Positions 37,692 to 47,594 of a stretch of DNA of 64,000 bases are shown one piece after another. Source of the stretch: Nibricoccus aquaticus. Lineage in GTDB: Bacteria; Verrucomicrobiota; Verrucomicrobiia; Opitutales; Opitutaceae. Numbering within the stretch: position 1 is the first letter of the stretch; the number at the start of each line of letters is the position of its first letter. The position numbers were made by a program, and so were the translations under genes. Under the pieces are notes generated by a model that saw only the letters and a list, made by a program, of their open reading frames with translations, was not told the origin of the DNA and did not search any database. The stretch spans positions 3,985,501 to 4,049,500 of the forward strand of contig NZ_CP023344.1 in NCBI RefSeq assembly GCF_002310495.1, read 5' to 3'.

Positions 37692-40333
37692 AGGCGGAGG
37701 AGGGTGAGCAGGGCGAGGGCGGTGAGGAAGTAGGCGCTGGGGGAGCCGCCGCCTCCGCCGCCGCTGGATGCGGGGGCGGGTGTGGAGGGAGTGGCGGGGT
37801 TGGGCGTGGACGGGGTGCTGCCGTCGTTGAGCGCGAGAGTGGTCACCACGCGGGCGGGGGTGATTTTGCGGATGGCGGCGTTGCCGGTGTCGGCGACGTA
37901 GAGATTGCCCGAGGTGTCGAAGGCGAGGGCTTGGGGCTGGTTGAACCAAGCGTCGTTGCCGGCGGTGCCGTCGCTGTTTTTGTGGCCGGAGATGGAGGGG
38001 AGTCCGGCGAAGGTGCTGACGGTGCCGGTGGGCGTGATGCGGCGGATGGTGGCGTTGGCGGTGTCGGCGACGTAGAGGTTTCCCGAGGAGTCGAGGGCGA
38101 GGCCGGTGGGATTATTGAAGAGGGCGGCGGAGCCGGTGCCGTCGGCGGTGCCGCTGGATTGTTCGACGCCGGCGAAGGTGGTGACGAGGCCGGCGGGGGT
38201 GATTTTGCGGATGGTGTGATTGAAGGTGTCGGCGACGTAGAGGTTGCCGGTGCTGTCGATGGCGACGGCGGAAGGGTTGTTGAAACGTGCGGAGGCAGGG
38301 GTGGCGCTGTTGGTGGTGCCGGAGACTCCGGCGGCACCGGCGAAGGTGGAGGTGGCGCCGGCGGGGGTGATGCGGCGGAGCGTGTGGTTCATCCTGTCGG
38401 CGACGACGAGATTGCCGGAGGCGTCGAAGGCGAGGCCGATGGGCGAAGAGAACGTGGCGGAGGAGCCGGTGGCGTCGGTGTTGCCGCGCGAGCCGGGAGA
38501 GCCGGCGAAGGTGGTGACGGTGGCGTCGGCCGCGATCTGGCGGAGGGTGGCGTTGCCTGTATCCGAGAGATGGATGACGCCGGTGGAGGAGCGGGCGAGG
38601 CCGGAGGGCTGGTTGAAACGGGCGGCGGCTCCGGTGCCGTTGGTGGAGCCGGCCTGGCCGGAGGTGCCGGTGAAGGCGGAGACGACGCCGGTGGGGGAGA
38701 TTTTTTGGAGCGTGTTGAGGGAAGCGTCGGCGACGATGAGGTTGCCGGAGGTGTCGAAGACGAGGCCGGTGGGATTGGGGACGAAGGCGGTGGTGACGGT
38801 GAGCGTGAAGCTCGCGCCGGGGGTGATGACGCCGCTGGCGTTGGAGACGGGGCGGAAGAGCGCGCCGCTAAGCGAGGTGGGCGCGGCGGTGAGGGTGAGC
38901 GTGGGGGACTGAGTGCCGGAGTAGGTGCTGTTGTTGGCGAGATCGGTCCAGCTCGCGCCGTTGTTGGTGGAGATCTGCCACTGGAAGGAGCCGCCGGCGC
39001 CGGCGAAAAAGGCGATGGAGCGGCCGGAGGTGACGGCTTGATCGGCGACGGGGATGAAGACGGCGATGGCGGCGGTGTTGCTGGTGACGGAGCCGGCGGG
39101 GTTGGTGACGGTGACCTGGAAGTCGCCGGCCTGGATAGGCTGGATGTTGGTGAGCGTGTAGGTCGCGGAGGTCGCGCCGGAGATGGGAGTGGCGTTGCGG
39201 GACCATTGATACGTCAGCGACGGGCCGGTGGCGGTGACGGAGAGGGTGACGTTCGCGCCAGGGGTGACGGACTGACCGGCGGGCTGGGCGGTGATGACAG
39301 GGGAGGTGGCGGTGAAGGCGAGGTTGAGACTGATCGCGCCGGAGTCGGCGTTGAAGCCGTCCACGGCGAATGAATACGTGGTGGCGGCGGTGGCGGTGAA
39401 GGTGACGGTGCTGTACTGGACGACGCCGTTCTGGAGGTCGTCGTTGGAGGCGATTGAGGCGAGGGCGTTGACGCTCGCGCCGGTGTACACGCCGAGGGTG
39501 GTGTCGAAGACGCTGCCCTGGGTGTTGAGCGTGACGGTGCCGGTGGAGGGGGCGGTCCAGCGCCACCAGACGGAGCGGCCGCCGGTGGCGCCCGCGTGGA
39601 GGGGCTCGCCGGATTGTTTGGTGGCATTGGTGTTGAAGCCGGTGACGCTGGCGGAGTTTCCCGTGAGGGTGATGGCGTTTACGAAGGCGTCGTTGGCGGG
39701 GATGCCGGGCGGGCCGTAGAGGCGCTGGGCGCCGGCGATGTCGTCGGCGGTGAGCGTATCGATGCCGCTGATGCGGCTGTTCATGATGGCGGAGACGGAC
39801 TGGGCGGGGGTGGCTTCGTCGGGGTGATCGAGGCCGAGGGCGTGGCCGAGTTCGTGGATGGCGACGCGCTGGAGGTCGACGCTGGAGCCGCGGGTGGGGC
39901 CGCGGTAGGAATCCCAGGTGCGGGCGGTGTTGAAAATGATGTCGGCCTCGGTGCGTTCATTGCCGAGGGCCCAGGTGGTGGCGACAGCGAGGACGTTGGG
40001 GTCGAAGGCGGTGCCGAAGACAGTGGAGGAGAAGACGAGCTCGTTGAGGTCGTTGTTGTTGCCTGCGGGGCGGGGGGCGACGGACTGGCTTTGCAGCTGG
40101 ACGGCGCCGAGCTGGGTGTTCCAGAGCTGCATGGCGAACTGGGCGCTGGAGTTATGGGTGTTGCCGTCGCTGAGCGTGGAGGAAGTGCCGAGAGCGATGA
40201 CGAACGGAACGTTTCCGGCGGGCCATTTGATGGGAAGGCCGGTGTTGTCGTTTCTGATGAAGTCGAAACTCCAACCGGTGGTGACGGCGAAGAGAGTCAG
40301 CAGGAGCGAGGAGAGGAGTTGCCGGAAGTTCAT
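37667..40333 (-). CDS. Secreted matrixin-family metalloprotease with Ig-like and NHL repeats
   Basis: 888 aa. Signal peptide at 1-23 (MNFRQLLSSLLLTLFAVTTGWS). M10-type peptidase domain with zinc site HELGHALGLDH (about 161) and Met-turn SAIMNSR (about 183). Then a beta-sandwich (about 215-340), an Ig-like domain (VITAQPAGQSVTPGANVTLSV, about 345-430), a further sandwich, and five or so NHL-type propeller repeats (GLAFDASGNLVVADRMNHTLRRITPAG pattern, about 520-845). The C-terminus is Ser-Ser-Gly6-Ser-Pro, then a hydrophobic helix AYFLTALALLTLL and Arg, a GlyGly-CTERM-like anchoring/sorting signal. Overlaps the upstream gene by 4 nt (ATGA), implying a joint job. Confidence 0.88.
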   Translation of the reverse strand: MNFRQLLSSLLLTLFAVTTGWSFDFIRNDNTGLPIKWPAGNVPFVIALGTSSTLSDGNTHNSSAQFAMQLWNTQLGAVQLQSQSVAPRPAGNNNDLNELVFSSTVFGTAFDPNVLAVATTWALGNERTEADIIFNTARTWDSYRGPTRGSSVDLQRVAIHELGHALGLDHPDEATPAQSVSAIMNSRISGIDTLTADDIAGAQRLYGPPGIPANDAFVNAITLTGNSASVTGFNTNATKQSGEPLHAGATGGRSVWWRWTAPSTGTVTLNTQGSVFDTTLGVYTGASVNALASIASNDDLQNGVVQYSTVTFTATAATTYSFAVDGFNADSGAISLNLAFTATSPVITAQPAGQSVTPGANVTLSVTATGPSLTYQWSRNATPISGATSATYTLTNIQPIQAGDFQVTVTNPAGSVTSNTAAIAVFIPVADQAVTSGRSIAFFAGAGGSFQWQISTNNGASWTDLANNSTYSGTQSPTLTLTAAPTSLSGALFRPVSNASGVITPGASFTLTVTTAFVPNPTGLVFDTSGNLIVADASLNTLQKISPTGVVSAFTGTSGQAGSTNGTGAAARFNQPSGLARSSTGVIHLSDTGNATLRQIAADATVTTFAGSPGSRGNTDATGSSATFSSPIGLAFDASGNLVVADRMNHTLRRITPAGATSTFAGAAGVSGTTNSATPASARFNNPSAVAIDSTGNLYVADTFNHTIRKITPAGLVTTFAGVEQSSGTADGTGSAALFNNPTGLALDSSGNLYVADTANATIRRITPTGTVSTFAGLPSISGHKNSDGTAGNDAWFNQPQALAFDTSGNLYVADTGNAAIRKITPARVVTTLALNDGSTPSTPNPATPSTPAPASSGGGGGGSPSAYFLTALALLTLLRLQSRAHCP

Positions 40334-41013
40334 GGACGGGCGGCGGTGGACTTCTGGCGGGAGGCGCGGATGCGGGAGGCGAATTCGGCGGCGGTGAGGG
40401 CGGGCGTATCGGTGGAGGGCGCTGACTGGCTCCCGGCGGATGGCGGAGTGCCGGTGGCGCCGGAGCTGGAGGAATGGCCGTGTGATTCGATGGGAAGGGA
40501 GACTTCATTTTCGTCGCGGAGCGGGGAGCCGTCGCTGCGGGCGACAACGGAGCGGCCGGCGGCGTCTTTTTTAATCGGATACTGGCCGTGCATGAGGGCG
40601 ACGAGCGGGGTGAACTGGAGGCCGTTGCCGCGGATGAAGAGGATGTGTTCGTCGCCGACGGTGAAGGTAGGCGCGCCTTGGACGATCATCTGGCGGTCAC
40701 CGACTTTGCCGCCGAGCATCTGGAGGATGAGGGGCGAAGGCGGGGTGCCGGCGATGGTTTCGGCGACGTCGATCTGGACGAAGGTGACGATGTTACGGTG
40801 GCCGTTTTGGTCGCGCCATTCGGAGGAGACGGATTTGACCGTGCCGCGCACGACGAAGTCGGCTTGTTGGACGAGGGAATCGAATTCGGGCGGGATGACG
40901 GTGGTGGCGAAGGCGCTGAAGCGGGAGAGAAGGACGAAGGTGATGAGCCAGCCGATACGCGAGCGGGGGCTAAGACGGCGAAAGGCGGGGAAAGAAAGCG
41001 CGGGTTGGGCCAT
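40330..41013 (-). CDS. Secreted hypothetical protein upstream of and coupled to the metalloprotease
   Basis: 227 aa from ATG at 41013 (an upstream in-frame start exists at 41034). N-terminal signal segment (RIGWLITFVLLSRFSAFA, mature start TTVIPPEFDSL). The body, FDSLVQQADFVVRGTVKSVSSEW and TFVQIDVAETIAGTP...ILQMLGGKVGDRQMIVQGAPTFTVGDEHILFI, looks like a small beta-barrel. The C-terminal third is Ser/Pro/Thr-rich. The stop overlaps the protease ATG. It could be a chaperone, inhibitor or substrate-binding partner of the protease; none of these is shown by sequence. Confidence 0.7.
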   Translation of the reverse strand: MAQPALSFPAFRRLSPRSRIGWLITFVLLSRFSAFATTVIPPEFDSLVQQADFVVRGTVKSVSSEWRDQNGHRNIVTFVQIDVAETIAGTPPSPLILQMLGGKVGDRQMIVQGAPTFTVGDEHILFIRGNGLQFTPLVALMHGQYPIKKDAAGRSVVARSDGSPLRDENEVSLPIESHGHSSSSGATGTPPSAGSQSAPSTDTPALTAAEFASRIRASRQKSTAARP

Positions 41014-41340
41014 GGGGAATTGTGCGGGCAGCACGTGGGGTGACTTAATTAAAACGATTCAGGCAACGGTTTGGACGCATGAGCGGCAAGGTAGTGCCGG
41101 ATGCAGTGAAGGCCGATTGATGGTGGCTGCAAATAGCATCAGACCGGTGGTTGGAGGACACAGCACAAATGGTGGAATAATTTTTTAAGCGCTTAGGGGG
41201 CATCGGTTAGCGCTGGATGATGCGGAGTGGTGGCACGGGCGCGGCTAAGTGAATGGCATAACTGAGCGCCCTTATTTTGTCCGGCCAGTCTCAAAAAATC
41301 AGCCGGGCGGCGTGCGGTTAAAACTGAAAAATCCATTACC
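41014..41340. other. Intergenic region upstream of the BON gene
   Basis: 327 nt divergent region. AT-rich patches (TTAATTAAAA near 41046, AATAATTTTTTAAGCGCTTA near 41180) are promoter-like, but no clear -35/-10 pair, operator or ORF is convincing. Confidence 0.4.
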
Positions 41341-42207
41341 ATGAAAACACCCGCCAAGACCCTTCGCTTCAGCACACTCGCTCTCGCCACCGCGCTTCTG
41401 GCGCCGGTGGGACTTTTCGCCAACGATGCGGATGACCACATCGAGAAAAGCTTCAAAGACTCTTACACTAGCCGCGTCCAATTGAAGGATGCTGATGTTT
41501 CCGCTGACGCTGAAAACGGTGTCGTTACCCTCAAGGGCAAGGTTGAGACATCCGACCAGAAGGCGCTCGCTGAAGACACGGTGCGCAGCCTGCCCGGCGT
41601 CACTTCGGTGAAGAACGAACTCAAAGTGAAATCCGAGCCGAAGGAATCTTCGGATGAGTGGATCGCTCTCAAGGTGCGCAGCTCGCTGCTTTATCATCGC
41701 AACGTGAGCCTGCTCGATTCCGACGTGAAGGTCGTGAATGGCACTGTGACGCTCACGGGCACTGCTGAAACTTCTGCCGAGAAGTCTCTGGCCGGTGAAT
41801 ATGCTGCCGACATCAAGGGCGTGAAGAACGTCGATAACCGCATCGCGGTCGTATCGAAGTCTGACAAGGATCACGCAGCCATGAAGGCGGACAAAGAGCG
41901 CATGCAGGCCAAGGCCGAGAAGAAATACGACGCCGCCAAGCATGATATGAAGGACGGCGCACGTGATCTCGGCGACAAGATCGACGATGCCTCGATCACC
42001 GCTCAGGTGAAGGGCTCGCTTGCGATCAGCCGCTCGGCCAGTGCGATCCGTACCGAAGTCACCACGCGTGATGGTGTCGTGACGCTGCGCGGCGAAGCCA
42101 AGAACGCTGCTGAGAAGGAACTCGCCGGTCGCATCGCCAAAGACATCCGCGGTGTGCGCGACGTGAATAACGAGATCGTCGTCGTGAACAAAGTCGCGGG
42201 CGAATAA
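41341..42207 (+). CDS. OsmY-like periplasmic protein with three BON domains
   Basis: 288 aa. Signal peptide MKTPAKTLRFSTLALATALLAPVGLFA, then three BON domains (about 30-97, 107-175, 222-285), each with the pattern V(A/T)V..G.V.L.G.V.......A......PGV..V.N, e.g. NGVVTLKGKV, NGTVTLTGTAE, DGVVTLRGEA. A Lys/Ala-rich helix (about 180-215) links domains 2 and 3. BON proteins bind membranes or envelope components and are often osmotic or stress induced. Codon choice is less GC-extreme than nearby genes, typical of a highly expressed gene. Followed by the DUF1328 gene. Confidence 0.85.
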   Translation: MKTPAKTLRFSTLALATALLAPVGLFANDADDHIEKSFKDSYTSRVQLKDADVSADAENGVVTLKGKVETSDQKALAEDTVRSLPGVTSVKNELKVKSEPKESSDEWIALKVRSSLLYHRNVSLLDSDVKVVNGTVTLTGTAETSAEKSLAGEYAADIKGVKNVDNRIAVVSKSDKDHAAMKADKERMQAKAEKKYDAAKHDMKDGARDLGDKIDDASITAQVKGSLAISRSASAIRTEVTTRDGVVTLRGEAKNAAEKELAGRIAKDIRGVRDVNNEIVVVNKVAGE

Positions 42208-42372
42208 TCTCCATGCGCTCCGCTTGCGTGCTGGTGATCCCGATCATCGCTGCGCTGAGCGGGGCGAAACTCGCCCGAACGCATTTCAATTTCTGCCGGC
42301 TTTGCGCGTGACCCGATCCCGGGCGCAGGGCCTCACTTCAACACTCGGATCGATTATCCAATAAGGAACGCC

Positions 42373-42537
42373 ATGTTAAGCTGGTCCATTACCTTCCTCG
42401 TAGTCGCGCTGATCGCGGCTGTGCTCGGGTTCGGTGGCATCGCAGGAACCGCGGCAGGCATCGCCAAGGTGCTCTTCCTCGTGTTTCTCGTGCTGTTTGT
42501 ACTCTCGTTTATCGTCGGTCGCCGTCCGCGCGTCTGA
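42373..42537 (+). CDS. DUF1328/YtjA-type small membrane protein, 54 aa
   Basis: ATG at 42373 with Shine-Dalgarno AAGGAA about 6 nt upstream. Sequence [20 protein letters not shown] then [22 protein letters not shown] and GRRPRV: two membrane helices around a conserved [12 protein letters not shown] turn, the hallmark of DUF1328. Role unknown, frequently next to stress or BON genes, as here. A terminator follows at 42567. Confidence 0.88.
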   Translation: MLSWSITFLVVALIAAVLGFGGIAGTAAGIAKVLFLVFLVLFVLSFIVGRRPRV

Positions 42538-42566
42538 TCATAATACGTTTCGTTTAGACAAACTAA

Positions 42567-42600
42567 AATCCCCGGCTTCTTCCCGAGCCGGGGATTTTTT
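42567..42600 (+). terminator. Intrinsic terminator after the DUF1328 gene
   Basis: Perfect 11-bp stem AATCCCCGGCT / AGCCGGGGATT with 8-nt loop, followed by six T. Confidence 0.88.
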
Positions 42601-42615
42601 GTGGACGGAGCAGAG

Positions 42616-42812
42616 CGGCACTTGATAAGTGCCGGTCCGGTTTCGGGGGGGCGGGGCGATATAGCGCAGGGCGGACGACACGGAGGTCGTCCCTCCATTA
42701 CGGAGCAGGCTGGGAGCCTGCGAGATTGCGGAGCGGCGTCGCGCGAGCGCGAGCCCTACGGTGAGGGCGAAGTTTCGAGCCGGACAATGCGGAGCATTGT
42801 CCCTACCTCGGA
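42616..42812. repeat. Cluster of five different hairpin elements
   Basis: CGGCACTT/AAGTGCCG (42616-42634); GGACGAC/GTCGTCC (42673-42692) plus CTCCATTACGGAG; GCAGGCT/AGCCTGC (42705-42721); TCGCG/CGCGA (42739-42752) plus GCCCTACGG; GGACAATGC/GCATTGTCC (42782-42802) plus CTACCTCGGAAAG. All fit between the DUF1328 terminator and the guaB stop. Stems differ, tails recur. Confidence 0.7.
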
Positions 42813-42827
42813 AAGCGGGTCCGGATG

Positions 42828-44414
42828 TTAGTTTTTGCGGGTGGAGACTTCGATGACGTCGTGCGGGGACGCCTCTTTTTGTCCGGCGGGGCTGACGCGC
42901 ATGAAGCGGGCTTTTTCGCGGAGCTCGGGGAGGTTTTTTGCGCCGAGGTAGCCCATGCCGCTTTGGACGCCGCCGATGAGGTTGCCCAAGACATCGTCGG
43001 CGAAACCGGAGACTTCTTTGAGGGCTTCGATGCCTTCGGCCGTGAGTTTGCGGGCGTTGTCGGTTTTGTCCTGACCGTAGCGGGCGGCTGAGCCGGCTTT
43101 CATAGCGGAGAGGCTGCCCATGCCGCGGTACTGCTTAAAGAGTTTGCCGTTGATTTCCATGATCTCACCGGGGGCTTCGCGGCAGCCGGCGAGGAGGCCG
43201 CCGAGGATGACGGCGTCGGCCATGGTGAGGGCTTTGACGATGTCGCCGGATTTGGTGATGCCGCCGTCAGCGATGATTTTGACGCCTTTGGCGGCGGCAC
43301 CTTTGGCGGCGACGTGCAGGGCGGTCATCTGCGGAATGCCGACGCCGGCGACGATGCGGGTGGTGCAGATGGAGCCGGGGCCCTGGCCGACTTTGATGGT
43401 GTCGGCACCGCAATCGGCGAGGAACTCGACGCCGGAGGCGCTGGTGACGTTGCCGGCGATGATGGTGAGCGAGGGAAAGGCGTCGCGGACCATGCGGACC
43501 ATGTCGCCGACGCCGGCGGTGTGTCCGTGAGCCGTCGATACAGCGATGGCGTCGATGGATTCGTCCATCAAGTTGCCGACGTGGGTGATGATCTTGTCGC
43601 GGTCGAGTTCGCCGGAGGGTTTGCGGACGGGGGCGAGGGCTGCGCCGACGACGAGGCGGAAGTTGGAGTCGCGAGCGGGTTTGCGGCGGGATTTGGCCTC
43701 GGCGGTAATGCGTTCGACGTCGGAGCTGGTGACGAGGCCGCGGAGGTGACCGGCGTCGTCGACGACGAGCATTTTGTTGAGGCCGACGTGTTGATTGAAG
43801 AAGGCGTCGGCGGCTTTGATGGGGTCTTTGGCGACGTTGCGTTCCTGCTCGGTGATGAGCGAGGCGCGGGCGGTCATGACGTCGGCGACTTTTTTGGACT
43901 TGTAGCGGTCTTTGACGAGGTTGCCGGAGAGGAGCCCGACGAGGACGCCACTGGCGTCGTTTACGGGGAAGGTGGAGAAGGTGTATTTCTTCTGCTCGAT
44001 CATCGCGAGGACGTCGCCGATGAGGTCGGTGGGGGAGACGGCGATGGGGTCCTGGATGAGGCCGTGGATGTGGCGTTTCACGCGGGCCACTTCTTTGACC
44101 TGATCCTTGGCGGGCATGTTGTAATGGATCAGACCGATGCCGCCGTTGAGGGCCATGACGATGGCCATGCGGGACTCGGTGACGGTGTCCATGTCGGAGG
44201 ACACGATCGGGATCTGGAGGCGGAGCGTCTCGGAAAGTGACGTGGAGGTATCGGCGTCTTTCGGGAGAATGTCCGAGTAGAGCGTGGCCAGGGACACGTC
44301 GTCGAACGTGAGGGCCGTGGGCAGATTGGCGCGGAAGAACGCGTCGGCTGGCAGATAGAACTCGCTGTCGATCGCGTTAACAGAAGACGTGGCAACCTTG
44401 GTCATGATTGCCAT
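42828..44414 (-). CDS. guaB: IMP dehydrogenase
   Basis: 528 aa. NAD-dependent oxidation of IMP to XMP, the committed GTP step. The (beta/alpha)8 barrel starts [18 protein letters not shown] and [10 protein letters not shown], is interrupted by two CBS domains (about 120-235), and resumes with AAIDG-equivalent VVGAALAP. It then has the catalytic loop [15 protein letters not shown] (Cys), [49 protein letters not shown]. The start may be ATG 44414 or 44405 (MTKVAT). Slightly longer than the usual ~490 aa. Confidence 0.94.
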   Translation of the reverse strand: MAIMTKVATSSVNAIDSEFYLPADAFFRANLPTALTFDDVSLATLYSDILPKDADTSTSLSETLRLQIPIVSSDMDTVTESRMAIVMALNGGIGLIHYNMPAKDQVKEVARVKRHIHGLIQDPIAVSPTDLIGDVLAMIEQKKYTFSTFPVNDASGVLVGLLSGNLVKDRYKSKKVADVMTARASLITEQERNVAKDPIKAADAFFNQHVGLNKMLVVDDAGHLRGLVTSSDVERITAEAKSRRKPARDSNFRLVVGAALAPVRKPSGELDRDKIITHVGNLMDESIDAIAVSTAHGHTAGVGDMVRMVRDAFPSLTIIAGNVTSASGVEFLADCGADTIKVGQGPGSICTTRIVAGVGIPQMTALHVAAKGAAAKGVKIIADGGITKSGDIVKALTMADAVILGGLLAGCREAPGEIMEINGKLFKQYRGMGSLSAMKAGSAARYGQDKTDNARKLTAEGIEALKEVSGFADDVLGNLIGGVQSGMGYLGAKNLPELREKARFMRVSPAGQKEASPHDVIEVSTRKN

Positions 44415-44509
44415 GAGCGGAGTAATGGTGGGAGGGGAAAGCTCAAGGGGAAATTCCGCTGAGGTTCCCTGCCCAAAGCTGCAGCGGCCTGACAGGATGG
44501 GAGACAGCG

Positions 44510-45220
44510 TCAGCGCATCGTTACGTTGAGCGATGGTGGCGAACTTCCTGTCGTATAGTCGGCTTCGAATTCCCGTGTTTCGACGGCGTACTTGCTGGCG
44601 CGGTATTCTGCGCGGCTGGCCTGTTTCGCGTTCATGCCGGTGGTGTTCACGGGTGTGCTGGACGGCTGATACTGGCGGATTACTGCGCTGCCGGTGACGA
44701 CCCAGCGATCCGGCCAGCCATTTGACTGCCGCATGTCGCGAATCGTCACATCCACGGTGCGTTCTGCTCCAGGACTCGATGAAAACTTATCGAGAAAATA
44801 GCTCTCCAGAGCGGACTGAGCACGCCGCTTTTCGAGCGCGAGCCTAGCTGCTTGAGCGGCTGCGTCTTCCTTTGCCGCTGTGACCGAGGATGCGGTGTCG
44901 GCTTCACGTTGAGCGCGGATTTTTGCGGATTTTTCGACTTCTGCCTGCCGGACTTTGATGGCTGCTTCGCGTGCAACGGCCGCCTTTTTTTCGCTGTCGA
45001 TGGCGGCGGCTTCATTGATTGGATGCTGGCGCTGGAGATCGGCGGGCAGTTGTTGTTTGGACACGGAGGTGAGGCCTCCGGTGTGCTTGATAACCACCGT
45101 TAGAGGCGTTTCCGAAACGATGCTGGCATTGCTGAAAGAACGTCCGTCGGTGAGCGAGATTTCGGCTGCGAAGGTAGATGAAAACATCATCGCCGCCACG
45201 AAGATGAGCTGGTGTTTCAT
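44510..45220 (-). CDS. Exported hypothetical protein
   Basis: 236 aa from ATG at 45220 ([20 protein letters not shown], a clear signal peptide; earlier in-frame ATGs are unlikely). The mature N-terminus [43 protein letters not shown] resembles the small SH3-like 'tr-type' segment found before many Verrucomicrobial secreted proteins. A charged Ala/Lys/Glu-rich helix (about 80-145) and a C-terminal beta domain ([25 protein letters not shown]) follow. Function unknown. Confidence 0.65.
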   Translation of the reverse strand: MKHQLIFVAAMMFSSTFAAEISLTDGRSFSNASIVSETPLTVVIKHTGGLTSVSKQQLPADLQRQHPINEAAAIDSEKKAAVAREAAIKVRQAEVEKSAKIRAQREADTASSVTAAKEDAAAQAARLALEKRRAQSALESYFLDKFSSSPGAERTVDVTIRDMRQSNGWPDRWVVTGSAVIRQYQPSSTPVNTTGMNAKQASRAEYRASKYAVETREFEADYTTGSSPPSLNVTMR

Positions 45221-45317
45221 AAAATGCATGACGTTGCAAAGGTGTCGGGGATGCAAGCGGGCGACTGGAAAGGAAACGTAACAATACCGGTGTTCTTGCC
45301 AACCAACGTTCCGGGCA

Positions 45318-46364
45318 TTGTCTCGCCCAGTGACTTTTCGTTTTGCAGCACGTCGTTATGCTTTGCCGTTCCGTCATCCGGTGCGGACGGCGCATGGGTT
45401 ATGGACGACGCGCGAGGGCATCATTGTGCGGATAAGCGATGAAAGCGGTGCGGCGGGCTATGGTGAGGCAGCTCCGATTGCGTGGTTTGGGACCGAGACC
45501 GTGGATGAGATTGAGGCGGTCTGCCGCGAAGTGCGGGCGGAGGTGGATGCTGAGCGATTGGATGCGATTCCGGGGACGGTGGGGTTGCTGCGTGGAGCGG
45601 TTGCGGCGGCGCGAGGAATGTTGAGGTTACGCGCGCGGAGTGGGGCGAGTGAAGAGGGAACGCGGGCGAAGGACTATTTGCCGGTTGCGGCTTTGCTGCC
45701 GGCGGGGCGTGCGGTGCTGGATGCGGTGGGGCTGAAGGCGGAGACGGGGTTCAGGACGTTTAAGTGGAAGGTCGGTGTCAGTGATATCGGCGATGAGTTG
45801 TCGTTGCTCGATGACTTGATCGCGAAGCTGCCGAATGGATCGAAGCTGCGACTCGATGCGAATGGGGCCTGGGATCGGCGCAAGGCGGAGCGGTGGCTAG
45901 AGCGGTGTGCGGACCGGCCGGTGGAATTTGTGGAGCAACCCATCGATGCGGCGGCGCGCGGGGCGGATGATTTATTGCTGGGACTGGCGGGAGATTTTCC
46001 GACGCCGGTGGCGCTGGATGAATCGGTGACGGGTATGCGTGAAGTGGAACGGTGGATCGGTGCGGGGTGGCCGGGTTTTTTTGTGATCAAACCGTCGTTG
46101 CTTGGAGATGCGGAGAGTGCGTTGGAGAAATTGAAAGCGGCGAAGGCGAAGGTGATTTTTTCGTCGGCGTTGGAGACAGGGATCGGAGCGCGGGAGGCGT
46201 TGCGGGTGGCGTTTGAATTTGGCGGGGAGACGCGGGCGCTGGGGTTTGGTGTGTGGCCGCTGTTTGAGGACGCGCGATTCGATGGGCCGCATCTGGCACC
46301 GTTCATCCGTGCGGAGGATGTGGAGCGGATGAATCCGGAGGCCATATGGAACGCGCTGAGTTAA
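45318..46364 (+). CDS. menC: o-Succinylbenzoate synthase (enolase superfamily)
   Basis: 348 aa. Dehydrates SHCHC to o-succinylbenzoate in menaquinone synthesis. Enolase-superfamily residues are all visible: FKWKVG (KxK base), LRLDANGAW (Asp), VEFVEQPID (Glu), VALDESVTG (Asp), FFVIKPSLLG (Lys), FSSALETGIG. The start is uncertain: TTG at 45318 or GTG at 45330 (VTFRFAARRYALPF); no ATG fits. Overlaps menE by 19 nt, so the two are co-expressed. Confidence 0.88.
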   Translation: MSRPVTFRFAARRYALPFRHPVRTAHGLWTTREGIIVRISDESGAAGYGEAAPIAWFGTETVDEIEAVCREVRAEVDAERLDAIPGTVGLLRGAVAAARGMLRLRARSGASEEGTRAKDYLPVAALLPAGRAVLDAVGLKAETGFRTFKWKVGVSDIGDELSLLDDLIAKLPNGSKLRLDANGAWDRRKAERWLERCADRPVEFVEQPIDAAARGADDLLLGLAGDFPTPVALDESVTGMREVERWIGAGWPGFFVIKPSLLGDAESALEKLKAAKAKVIFSSALETGIGAREALRVAFEFGGETRALGFGVWPLFEDARFDGPHLAPFIRAEDVERMNPEAIWNALS

Positions 46365-47542
46365 GGAAGCTGGTCGAGGCAACGGGCTGCGCGGTGGAGC
46401 GCGGCGGGTTTGTTTTTTTGTGCGATCCGAAGTGGGGTGCGGAGGAGCGCGCGCAGCTGGCGGAGATTTTGGTGGAAGCTGAGCGCGGAGGCGGTGGAGA
46501 GAGCGGGCGTGGCTGGTTGTGCGTGCCGAGCGGCGGGACGAGCGGGCGGTTGAAGTTTGCGCGTCATGATGAGCAGACGCTGGGAGCAGCGGTATCGGGA
46601 TTTTGCGGACACTTCGGGCTGACGCGGGTGAATGCGGTGGACGTGCTGCCGCCGCATCATGTGAGCGGGCTTATGGCGCGGGTGCGTTGCGCGGTGACCG
46701 GCGGGCGGCATGTGAGCTGGAGCTGGAAGGAGCTGGAGGCGGGCGTGCGGCCGGAGCTGGCGGCGGTGGCGGATGGGTGGGTGCTGTCGGTTGTGCCGAC
46801 ACAGTTGCAGCGGTTGATGGGATCGGTGGCGGCGGTGGAGTGGCTGCGGGGCTTTCGGGTGATTTTTGTGGGCGGTGGGCCGGCGTGGGCGGAGTTGACG
46901 GAAGAGGCGGCGAAGGCGGGGCTGCCGGTGTCGCTTTGTTATGGGATGACGGAGACGGCGGCGATGATGGCGGCGTTGAGGCCGGAGGAATTTGCGGCGG
47001 GCGGACGGAGTTGTGGGGCGGTGATGCCGCACGCGCGGGTGGAAATCGTCGATGATGCGACGGGCGAAGAAGTGGCTGCGGGCGAGACGGGGTTGGTGCG
47101 GATTGGCGGCGGGAGTTTGTTGCGCGGGTATTTTCCGGAGCAGCCGGGCGGAGTGAGCGGGGAGGATGGGGCGCGGGTTTTTGTGACGGAGGATTTGGGG
47201 CGGATGGATGAGCGCGGGCAGTTGCACGTGATCGGGCGGCGGGATGCGGTGATCATCACGGGAGGGAAGAAAGTTTTCCCGGCGGAGGTGGAGGCGGTGT
47301 TGCGTGCGAGCGGTGAGTTCGCGGATGTCGCGGTGATCGGCGCGGCGGATACGGAGTGGGGGCAGCGGGTGGTGGCGTTTTATCCGGCGGGCCGGAAGGC
47401 GCTGGATATGCAGCGCGTGGAGGCGGCGCTGGAATCGATCGCGGGGTATAAGCGGCCGAAGGCGTTTGTGGCGGTGGCCGCGTGGCCGCGGAATGAGCAG
47501 GGGAAGGTGAACCGTGAGGCGCTGAGGCGCATCGCGGAATGA
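46346..47542 (+). CDS. menE: o-Succinylbenzoate-CoA ligase-like AMP-binding enzyme
   Basis: 398 aa, ANL-superfamily adenylate-forming ligase, short like other MenE proteins. Motifs: P-loop SGGTSGRLKFARH, CYGMTETAAM, TEDLGRMDERGQLHVIGRRDAVIITGGKKVFPAEVE and the C-terminal lysine region GKVNREALRRI. The ATG at 46346 lies inside menC. The context with menC and the facing menI thioesterase supports activation of o-succinylbenzoate with CoA. Confidence 0.88.
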   Translation: MERAELRKLVEATGCAVERGGFVFLCDPKWGAEERAQLAEILVEAERGGGGESGRGWLCVPSGGTSGRLKFARHDEQTLGAAVSGFCGHFGLTRVNAVDVLPPHHVSGLMARVRCAVTGGRHVSWSWKELEAGVRPELAAVADGWVLSVVPTQLQRLMGSVAAVEWLRGFRVIFVGGGPAWAELTEEAAKAGLPVSLCYGMTETAAMMAALRPEEFAAGGRSCGAVMPHARVEIVDDATGEEVAAGETGLVRIGGGSLLRGYFPEQPGGVSGEDGARVFVTEDLGRMDERGQLHVIGRRDAVIITGGKKVFPAEVEAVLRASGEFADVAVIGAADTEWGQRVVAFYPAGRKALDMQRVEAALESIAGYKRPKAFVAVAAWPRNEQGKVNREALRRIAE

Positions 47543-47594
47543 GCAGTGCGCGGCGCACAGGCGGGATGATGTGGGCCAGTGGGCGATGGCTAAC

